Shown here piece by piece: positions 1 to 6,348 of a DNA stretch of 7,471 nucleotides. The stretch's first letter is position 1. Every line of letters begins with the position of its first letter. The position numbers and the translations under genes were made by a program. The DNA lies in contig CATLIP010000119.1 of assembly GCA_949957035.1 (NCBI GenBank), positions 1 to 7,471 of the forward strand, given 5' to 3'. Under the pieces are notes generated by a model, which had not been told where the DNA came from, made no database searches, and saw only the letters and a list, made by a program, of their open reading frames with translations. The DNA is from an uncultured Lachnospiraceae bacterium. Its GTDB lineage: Bacteria > Bacillota_A > Clostridia > Lachnospirales > Lachnospiraceae.

Positions 1-2
1 AT

Positions 3-359
3 GAGACAGAAGAGGCGCTGAAATTGTATGAGGAGCTGTTGGAACAGGAGCAGGATACCGGGAAAAGAAAAGAACTGTACCGAAAGACGGCTCTGCTGTA
101 TGAAACATCCGGACAGAGGGATAAGGCGCTGGAGATATGCGTCAGGGGAATCGAAGAACAAAGAGACTCAGAGGAGCTTAAGCTAGTACATATCCGGCTG
201 ATGTGTCAGGATACAGCCCTAGGACGGGACGTGTGTGCCGAAACGATTCAGGAGTATATCCGTCAGACGCCGGGAATCTTAGAGATGGAAGAGTTTCAGG
301 AACTTGCGGGAGAATATGAGATACAGGTGGAAGGAGAGCAGGTATGGGTAGGACGATAA
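3..359 (+). CDS. C-terminal fragment of a TPR-like helical-repeat protein (5' end outside window)
   Basis: The reading frame is open from the left edge of the window; the first complete codon is at position 3 and the TAA stop is at 357-359, giving the last 118 residues of a longer protein. A TTG at 24 lies inside an open frame and has no ribosome binding site, so it is not a start. The fragment is rich in Glu, Lys, Leu and Arg and reads as amphipathic helices. Segments such as ALKLYEELLEQ, LYRKTALLYETSGQRDKALE and LKLVHIRLM fit the spacing and small/large residue pattern of tetratricopeptide repeats. No signal peptide, membrane segment or catalytic motif is visible in this part. TPR tails of this kind occur on serine/threonine kinases and scaffold proteins of Clostridia, but the window does not show the rest of the protein, so its function is unknown. 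The next promoter starts about 30 bases after its stop, so it is probably the last gene of a separate transcription unit. Confidence 0.75.
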   Translation, partial: ETEEALKLYEELLEQEQDTGKRKELYRKTALLYETSGQRDKALEICVRGIEEQRDSEELKLVHIRLMCQDTALGRDVCAETIQEYIRQTPGILEMEEFQELAGEYEIQVEGEQVWVGR

Positions 360-391
360 AAAATATTGTTGAGTTATTTGTGATACTGGGA

Positions 392-420
392 TTGATTTAC
401 TGGCAGCAATATGGTATAGT
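392..420 (+). promoter_or_regulatory. Sigma70/sigmaA-type promoter of the glycerol operon
   Basis: TTGATT at 392-397 (4 of 6 matches to the -35 consensus) and TATAGT at 415-420 (5 of 6 to the -10) are separated by exactly 17 bases. Transcription would start around 426-428, a short distance upstream of the terminator hairpin at 450-503. The promoter lies just after the stop of the TPR-like gene, so the downstream hairpin belongs to the 5' leader of the glp operon. Confidence 0.7.
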
Positions 421-449
421 TATATCAATTTCATAAACGTATTGAGATG

Positions 450-503
450 GGAGAGCGAATAGGTGCAGCAGGAATGTTGCTGTTTAGTCGCTCTTTTCTT
501 TTT
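450..503 (+). terminator. Leader intrinsic terminator ahead of glpP; candidate GlpP-controlled attenuator
   Basis: AGAGCGA at 452-458 pairs with TCGCTCT at 488-494, extended by G-U pairs at 450-451/495-496. An inner arm, CAGCA 466-470 with TGCTG 478-482, closes a 7-base loop. The stem runs straight into the T-rich tract TTTTCTTTTT (494-503). The hairpin starts about 25 bases after the predicted transcription start and about 90 bases before the first gene. In Bacillus subtilis, GlpP with bound G3P prevents termination at leader terminators of glpFK, glpD and glpTQ. The same role is inferred here from position and from the fact that the first gene is glpP. The exact GlpP-binding bases cannot be assigned from this sequence alone. 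Confidence 0.8.
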
Positions 504-595
504 ATCCTGTCCCGGGCAGGCTTTGACTGCTCAAAAGCAGGCAGGCTTACGGGGATCATGTATGGATAATCGAAGGGCGTTAAGAGGGGGAAGGG
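504..595 (+). other. Remainder of glpP 5' untranslated leader, with two small hairpins and a glpP RBS
   Basis: No gene is supported here. Two small stem-loops follow the terminator: CCTG 506-509 with CAGG 517-520 (flanking a CCCGGG core), and CTGCT 527-531 with AGCAG 536-540 around a CAAA loop. The nine-base GGCAGGCTT occurs twice, at 515-523 and 540-548. A purine-rich GAGGGGGAAGG stretch (584-594) supplies the glpP ribosome binding site, with GAGG 8 bases from the ATG at 596. Confidence 0.5.
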
Positions 596-1165
596 ATGGA
601 CAGAAAATATTACGATGCAATCGAGAGCAATCCCGTTGTAGCGGCAGTGAAGGATATGGAAGGACTTTTGAGATGCTGCGAGATAGAAGACATTAGAGTC
701 GTGTTTATTCTGTTTGGAGACATTTGCACCATAAGAGAAATCGTGAATCAGGTAAAACAGACAGGAAGAACGGCAATGGTCCATATAGATCTGATTACAG
801 GGTTAGGCTCAAAAGAGGTGGCGGTGGACTATATTAAGCAATATACAAAGGCGGATGGCATCATTACGACAAAACCCTTATTGATTAAGCGGGGGAAGGA
901 ATTGTCCCTTTGTACGGTGCTTCGATACTTTTTGATAGATTCCATGGCATTAGAGAATATACGCAATCAGCAGCGCATGGTAAAACCGGACTTTATCGAG
1001 GTTCTTCCGGGACTTATGCCAAAAGTGATTGAGCAGATTTGCCAGACGTCCAGAGTTCCCATTATCGCCGGAGGGTTGATTACGGATAAAGAGGCTGTGA
1101 TGGGGGCCCTGTCTGCCGGGGCGATTGCGGTATCTACGACAAACAGGGATGTATGGCGGATGTAG
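596..1165 (+). CDS. glpP: Glycerol-3-phosphate-responsive antiterminator GlpP
   Basis: The 189-residue product has close to the length of Bacillus subtilis GlpP (about 190 residues). The family is known to bind G3P and leader RNA in the cytoplasm, allowing transcription past terminators in glycerol-use genes. The sequence has the expected TIM-barrel-like strand series: FILFGDICT (about 37-45), VHIDLITGLGSKE (62-74), DGIITTKP (87-94), PDFIEVLPGLMP (131-142), IIAGGLI (156-162) and AIAVSTTNRDVW (176-187). The Gly-rich IIAGG and AVST segments lie where phosphate-binding loops occur in such barrels. ATG 596 is chosen because a purine-rich RBS lies at the right distance and the conserved N-terminus starts here. 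It is the first gene of the operon, behind its own leader terminator, so it probably controls its own expression. In B. subtilis, glpP is instead transcribed apart from the genes it controls. Identification is by motif recognition, with high confidence. Confidence 0.93.
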   Translation: MDRKYYDAIESNPVVAAVKDMEGLLRCCEIEDIRVVFILFGDICTIREIVNQVKQTGRTAMVHIDLITGLGSKEVAVDYIKQYTKADGIITTKPLLIKRGKELSLCTVLRYFLIDSMALENIRNQQRMVKPDFIEVLPGLMPKVIEQICQTSRVPIIAGGLITDKEAVMGALSAGAIAVSTTNRDVWRM

Positions 1166-1175
1166 AGTGAAAATA

Positions 1176-1196
1176 CATTGCATAAAGAAAGCAATG
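1176..1196 (+). other. Small hairpin in the glpP-glpK gap
   Basis: CATTGC at 1176-1181 is an exact inverted repeat of GCAATG at 1191-1196 around a 9-base A-rich loop. No T-tract follows, so it is not a terminator. It could stabilise or mark a processing point in the mRNA, or be chance. The 65-base gap also holds the glpK ribosome binding site AGGAGG at 1217-1222. Confidence 0.35.
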
Positions 1197-1212
1197 CTGG
1201 AAATACGAATAA

Positions 1213-2727
<1,515 letters not shown>

Positions 2728-2760
2728 GAAAGAATCAGAATAAAGGAGTTGCAGGAGAGA

Positions 2761-2815
2761 AGAGCAGAGCAAAGAGCGCATTGAGAGATATGCGTTATTT
2801 GTTCTGTTCTTTTTT
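2761..2815 (+). terminator. Very long intrinsic terminator hairpin inside the operon, between glpK and the GlpA-like gene
   Basis: Bases 2761-2781 pair with 2790-2810, giving 20 base pairs (three G-U) with a single G/A mismatch (2774/2797) and an 8-base loop (2782-2789). The outer arms run from 2761 (AGAGCAGAGCAAA) to TTTGTTCTGTTCT ending at 2810; the inner arms are GCGCAT 2776-2781 and ATGCGT 2790-2795. A six-T run (2810-2815) follows directly. It begins 34 bases after the glpK stop and ends 22 bases before the next start codon. This is the textbook shape of a factor-independent terminator, but it sits within an operon whose downstream genes serve the same pathway. Conditional read-through, probably by GlpP, is therefore inferred. 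In B. subtilis the separate glpD gene has its own GlpP-controlled leader terminator. Confidence 0.88.
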
Positions 2816-2837
2816 AAATAGTGAAGGAGGCAGATGT

Positions 2838-4280
2838 ATGTATCAGTACGATGTAATCATTATAGGAGGGGGAGTATCAGGCTGCGCTGCGGCGAGAGAG
2901 CTGTCCCGTTACAAGGTAAATGCATGCGTTTTGGAAAAAGAAGAGGATGTATGCTGTGGAACCTCAAAGGCAAACAGCGGAATCGTTCATGCGGGTTATG
3001 ACGCTCCTACCGGCTCTCTGAAGGCAGAAATGAATCTGCGGGGGAACCGGTTGATGGAGGAATTGGCAGAGGATCTGGATATTCCGTTCATTCGGAACGG
3101 TTCGCTGGTGATCTGCAGAAGTCAGGAGGAAATGCCAAGACTTGAAGCCCTGTATGACAGAGGAGCTGCTAACGGGGTAAAAGGCCTTCAGATTTTAAGC
3201 AGAGAAGAGGTTCTGGCAAAGGAACCCAATCTTTCGGAAGAGGTGTATGCCGCTCTCCATGCGCCCACAGGAGGGATTGTATGTCCCTTCGAATTGAATA
3301 TTGCGCTGGCGGAAAATGCCAATGTAAATGGCGTGGAATTTCATTTTTGCAGAGAAGTGACACAGATTGAGAAATTAAAGGAGGGCTACAGGATTGTTAC
3401 GAACCAGGGAGTCTATGGGGCAAAATATGTGGTAAATGCCGCGGGAGTCTATGCGGATAAGCTCCACAACATGGTCAGCGAGAGAAAAATTCACATCACA
3501 GCAAGAAGAGGAGATTACTGCCTGCTTGATAAGGCGGCGGGAGGGCATGTGAAAAGCACCGTATTTACGCTGCCGGAGAAATATGGAAAAGGAATTTTGG
3601 TGACGCCTACGGCTCATGGGAACCTGCTCTTAGGGCCTACAGCCATTGACATCCGGGACAAAGAAGGGACGAACACCACAAGGGAGGGGCTTGACCAAGT
3701 GTTGGAAAAAGCCGGGCTCAATGTAAAAAATATTCCTATGCGTCAGATCATCACTTCATTTGCAGGGCTTCGGGCACATGAGGACGGGGATGAATTTATC
3801 ATAGAGGAATTGAAAGACGCCCCCGGCTTCATTGATTGCGCCGGAATCGAGTCGCCGGGACTTACGAGCTGTCCGGCCATGGGAGAGAGAGTTGCAAATA
3901 TCCTTAAGGAGCGGATGGGATTGGAAGAAAAGGATGATTTTATCGCCACAAGAAAAGGTATTTTGAAACCGGAGACATTGTCAAGGGAAGAGCGCGCGGC
4001 GTTAATCAGGGAGAATCCGGCATACGGAAATATTATCTGCCGCTGTGAAATGATTTCTGAGGGAGAGATTATTGACGCTGTGCGCCGACCGCTTGGAGCA
4101 AAGTCATTGGACGGGGTGAAGCGCAGGACAAGAGCCGGAATGGGGCGCTGCCAGGCAGGTTTTTGTTCACCGAGAACCATGGAGATTCTGGCAAGAGAGT
4201 GGAAGAAGGATATCCGGGAAATAACGAAATCCGGCGGGGATTCTTATCTGGTTGTTGGGACGAATAAGGATGTTTTTTAA
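2838..4280 (+). CDS. GlpA-like FAD-dependent (glycerol-3-phosphate) dehydrogenase with C-terminal BFD [2Fe-2S] domain
   Basis: The product is 480 residues. The N-terminal part is a DAO-type FAD-binding fold: YDVIIIGGGVSG (4-15) holds the GxGxxG dinucleotide motif, followed by GTSKANSGIVHAGYD (41-55), VVNAAGVYAD (198-207) and AGIESPGLTSCPAMG (335-349) near the C-terminal FAD contact. The C-terminal part has C-x-C (Cys401, Cys403) and C-x4-C (Cys438, Cys443), the BFD-like [2Fe-2S] domain found on E. coli GlpA. The likely reaction is G3P to dihydroxyacetone phosphate; relatives include L-2-hydroxyglutarate oxidase-like proteins, but the operon supports G3P. The frame is open further upstream, to an ATG at 2709 inside glpK. 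The start at 2838 is chosen because AAGGAGG lies 7 bases before it (2824-2830), the FAD motif follows directly, and the upstream stretch is the terminator hairpin. The E. coli-style glpC membrane subunit is not present. Confidence 0.88.
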   Translation: MYQYDVIIIGGGVSGCAAARELSRYKVNACVLEKEEDVCCGTSKANSGIVHAGYDAPTGSLKAEMNLRGNRLMEELAEDLDIPFIRNGSLVICRSQEEMPRLEALYDRGAANGVKGLQILSREEVLAKEPNLSEEVYAALHAPTGGIVCPFELNIALAENANVNGVEFHFCREVTQIEKLKEGYRIVTNQGVYGAKYVVNAAGVYADKLHNMVSERKIHITARRGDYCLLDKAAGGHVKSTVFTLPEKYGKGILVTPTAHGNLLLGPTAIDIRDKEGTNTTREGLDQVLEKAGLNVKNIPMRQIITSFAGLRAHEDGDEFIIEELKDAPGFIDCAGIESPGLTSCPAMGERVANILKERMGLEEKDDFIATRKGILKPETLSREERAALIRENPAYGNIICRCEMISEGEIIDAVRRPLGAKSLDGVKRRTRAGMGRCQAGFCSPRTMEILAREWKKDIREITKSGGDSYLVVGTNKDVF

Positions 4281-4300
4281 CAGTAGGAGGAGGCGGCAGT

Positions 4301-5593
4301 ATGGAGAATTATGATATTGTGATTGTAGGCGGCGGTCCGGCAGGACTGGCAGCGGCGGTTTCTGCAAGAGAGCATGGAATAAAACGAATCGTGATACTGG
4401 AACGTGACAAGGAGCTTGGAGGAATACTGAACCAGTGCATCCATAACGGATTTGGACTGCATACTTTTAAGGAGGAGTTGACGGGACCCGAATATGCAGG
4501 GAGATTTATTTCAGAAGTCATGGATTTGGGAATTGAATATCGGTTAAACACCATGGTTATGGATATCAGCTCACAGAAAGTTGTGACAGCCATGAATCGT
4601 GAGGAGGGACTGTTTGAGATTCAGGCTCGGGCAATCATTTTGGCCATGGGCTGTAGGGAACGTCCCAGGGGGGCGCTGAATATTCCGGGCTATCGCCCGG
4701 CGGGAATTTTTTCCGCTGGAACGGCCCAGAGGCTGGTCAATATGGAGGGCTATCTGCCCGGAAGAGAAGTAGTCATTCTGGGCTCCGGCGATATTGGGCT
4801 AATCATGGCAAGGCGGATGACTCTGGAGGGAGCGAATGTGAAGGTGGTTGCCGAGCTGATGCCATATTCCGGAGGACTGAAACGCAATATCGTTCAATGT
4901 CTGGATGATTACGGAATCCCGCTGAAATTAAGCCATACGGTGGTGGATATCAAGGGGAAGGAACGACTGGAAGGGGTTACGCTGGCAGAGGTTGACGGGA
5001 AGGGGAAACCGATTCCGGGTACAAAGGTATTCTATTCCTGCGACACACTTCTGCTCTCGGTGGGATTGATTCCGGAAAACGAACTTTCCGCCGGAATGGG
5101 AGTCAAGCTCAATCCCGTTACATCCGGACCGATAGTGGACGAAAGTCTTGAGACGAATATAGAAGGCGTGTTTGCATGCGGAAATGTGCTTCATGTGCAT
5201 GACTTGGTGGATTTTGTGTCAGAAGAGGCTAAGGCGGCAGGGAAGAATGCTGCAAGGTATGTGCAGGAAGCCGGCGGGGAATCTGTATGCAGTGGTACAC
5301 AAGGCGGAAACGGTAACAGGAGGATTACGGTTACTGCGGGAGAGGGCGTGCGTTACACAGTCCCCGAAACAATCTGTCCCAATCGCATGGATGAACGGCT
5401 GACGGTTCGTTTCCGCGCAGGAAATGTATACAGGAATTGTTATGTAAGCGTTTATTTTGGCCGGGAAAGAGCGATTCACAAGAAGAAGGCGGCGGTTGCT
5501 CCCGGAGAGATGGAGGAAATTGTACTCACCAAAGAGCAGCTTGTGAAGGAGCCTGATTTAGAGACAATCAACATAAAAATAGAGGAGGCATAA
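4301..5593 (+). CDS. GlpB-like pyridine nucleotide-disulfide-type FAD/NAD(P) oxidoreductase
   Basis: This 430-residue soluble flavoprotein has two dinucleotide-binding folds. The first has GGGPAGLAAA (10-19) for FAD and ILERDKELGG (32-41). The second has VVILGSGDIG (157-166) for NAD(P). The closing FAD motif is GVFACGNVLHVHDLVDFVS (289-307). LNQCIHNGFG (43-52) and AMGCRERPRG (115-124) are typical of this subfamily. No CxxC redox disulfide is seen, so it is not a thioredoxin reductase. Residues from about 330 on form an extra beta-rich tail with charged strands. It takes the place that GlpB has next to GlpA in anaerobic G3P dehydrogenases, so an electron-transfer partner role with the preceding gene is likely; the final acceptor is unknown. 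AGGAGGAGG (4285-4293) precedes ATG 4301, and only 20 bases separate it from the upstream stop, so the two are probably translated from one mRNA. Confidence 0.85.
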   Translation: MENYDIVIVGGGPAGLAAAVSAREHGIKRIVILERDKELGGILNQCIHNGFGLHTFKEELTGPEYAGRFISEVMDLGIEYRLNTMVMDISSQKVVTAMNREEGLFEIQARAIILAMGCRERPRGALNIPGYRPAGIFSAGTAQRLVNMEGYLPGREVVILGSGDIGLIMARRMTLEGANVKVVAELMPYSGGLKRNIVQCLDDYGIPLKLSHTVVDIKGKERLEGVTLAEVDGKGKPIPGTKVFYSCDTLLLSVGLIPENELSAGMGVKLNPVTSGPIVDESLETNIEGVFACGNVLHVHDLVDFVSEEAKAAGKNAARYVQEAGGESVCSGTQGGNGNRRITVTAGEGVRYTVPETICPNRMDERLTVRFRAGNVYRNCYVSVYFGRERAIHKKKAAVAPGEMEEIVLTKEQLVKEPDLETINIKIEEA

Positions 5594-5597
5594 AGGG

Positions 5598-5963
5598 ATG
5601 GAGGAAAAAAGTTTAATCTGTATTAACTGTCCGTTGGGGTGTATGCTGACGGTCAGAATGGAGGGCGAAGAGGTTCTGAGTGTGTCGGGGAACACCTGCA
5701 GACGGGGAGAGGCTTATGCCCAAAAAGAAATGACGAACCCAACCAGGATTGTCACGTCTACGGTCAGGGTGGCCGAAGGAAGTGAGCGGATGGTCTCGGT
5801 CAAGACAAAGGAAGACATCCCGAAGGGAAAGGTCTTGGAATGTGTGCGGGCGTTAAAAGATGTGACAGCCAGGGCGCCCATCCGCACAGGCGACGTGATT
5901 GTAGAAAATATAGTTGGGACGGGAGTAGATATCATCGCCACAAAAGAAGTGAGAAAGATTTGA
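5598..5963 (+). CDS. DUF1667 family small four-cysteine (probable iron-sulfur) protein
   Basis: The 121-residue product starts with a cysteine cluster, C-x2-C-x3-C (Cys8, Cys11, Cys15), with a fourth, Cys34, in GNTCRRGEAYA. The spacing resembles the [4Fe-4S] site at the N-terminus of molybdopterin oxidoreductases, so binding a [4Fe-4S] cluster is a reasonable inference. The remainder (about 45-121) is a basic, beta-rich domain ending in TGVDIIATKEVRKI. No signal peptide or membrane segment is seen. The family is known mainly for sitting after the two flavoproteins of clostridial glycerol operons, and its biochemical role is not established to my knowledge. Its ATG is 4 bases after the upstream stop and its ribosome binding site (AGAGGAGG, 5581-5588) lies within the upstream gene, so translation is tightly coupled. 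It is the last gene of the operon and may be the third, electron-carrying subunit. Confidence 0.87.
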   Translation: MEEKSLICINCPLGCMLTVRMEGEEVLSVSGNTCRRGEAYAQKEMTNPTRIVTSTVRVAEGSERMVSVKTKEDIPKGKVLECVRALKDVTARAPIRTGDVIVENIVGTGVDIIATKEVRKI

Positions 5964-5971
5964 GAATCCCA

Positions 5972-5999
5972 TTGACAGCCTACAATATTTTGCTATAAT
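5972..5999 (+). promoter_or_regulatory. Near-consensus extended -10 promoter downstream of the glycerol operon
   Basis: TTGACA (5972-5977, perfect -35) and TATAAT (5994-5999, perfect -10) are separated by 16 bases. The -10 is preceded by TG one base away (5991-5992), the extended -10 motif. Transcription would start near 6005-6008. It lies 8 bases after the DUF1667 stop and points toward the surface protein gene. The next element is a strong hairpin, so the transcript may be a short RNA or an attenuated leader of about 345 bases. Confidence 0.82.
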
Positions 6000-6018
6000 A
6001 TATTTTATGAGGCAGTGT

Positions 6019-6069
6019 TGCAGATAGCGTCAAGCTATCTGCAGGACAATCGTCCGGTTCTTTTGTTTT
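6019..6069 (+). terminator. Hairpin pair with U-rich tract: operon terminator and/or attenuator of the downstream gene
   Basis: TGCAGATAGC (6019-6028) pairs perfectly with GCTATCTGCA (6034-6043) around a GTCAA loop, 10 bp. Directly after it, GGAC 6044-6047 pairs with GTCC 6052-6055 around AATC, followed by GGTTCTTTTGTTTT (6056-6069). The U-rich tract adjoins the weaker second hairpin, so termination may be partial. Since it is the first such structure after the DUF1667 gene, it probably ends the glycerol operon. Since a strong promoter lies just before it, it would also act on transcripts starting at about 6006. Confidence 0.55.
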
Positions 6070-6285
6070 CACGAGAGTCATTATTTCATCATTTACCCAG
6101 CGTCGTTTTGTCAGACATACTTTTTCGTTTCTAAGAAAATGTCTTACATTCTAAAAGTCTAAGAGATTCAAGTATATTCATGCAGCAAAATCCCAGAATG
6201 AATTGTTTAGCATTGTAAAACCTTATGGACGCGGGGAGCAGCCGTAAATAAAGTGATGACGACTCTAGGGAAGGAGGTGTAGAGA
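6070..6285 (+). other. Gene-free leader or intergenic stretch before the surface protein gene
   Basis: Stops are frequent in all three forward frames and no ORF with a credible ribosome binding site was found on either strand. Visible elements are a cluster of the five-base arm TAAGA/TCTTA at 6132-6136, 6142-6146 and 6160-6164, the first two forming a 5-bp hairpin. A weak possible promoter (TTGTCA 6108-6113, TCTAAG 6130-6135, 16-base spacing) overlaps it. A perfect Shine-Dalgarno AAGGAGGTG (6271-6279) sits in the 12-base loop of a 5-bp stem (CTCTA 6263-6267 with TAGAG 6280-6284). I did not recognise a known riboswitch. Confidence 0.45.
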
Positions 6286-6348
6286 TTGATATCGGAAAGC
6301 AGAATGATGGAGGAAGCCTCGCTATATTTTCAGAAAGGAGAGCGAAGT

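Noticed and set aside
463..696. Open frame of 77 codons across the leader and start of glpP
   Set aside because: No good ribosome binding site, Cys-rich unnatural composition, and it overlaps the terminator hairpin and glpP in another frame.
5987..6191. Possible invertible promoter: ATTTTGCT at 5987-5994 and its complement AGCAAAAT at 6184-6191
   Set aside because: The match is 8 bp with no extension, about what chance gives in a region this size, and no recombinase gene is in the window.
6152..6244. Open stretch of about 30 codons ending in TAA at 6245 (reads ...FSIVKPYGRGEQP)
   Set aside because: It has no ATG or credible start with a ribosome binding site and no recognisable family; probably non-coding.
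6196..6285. Riboswitch (c-di-GMP class I or II) ahead of the surface protein
   Set aside because: A few short matches such as GGACGC are present, but the conserved tetraloop, receptor and stem order of these classes could not be found.
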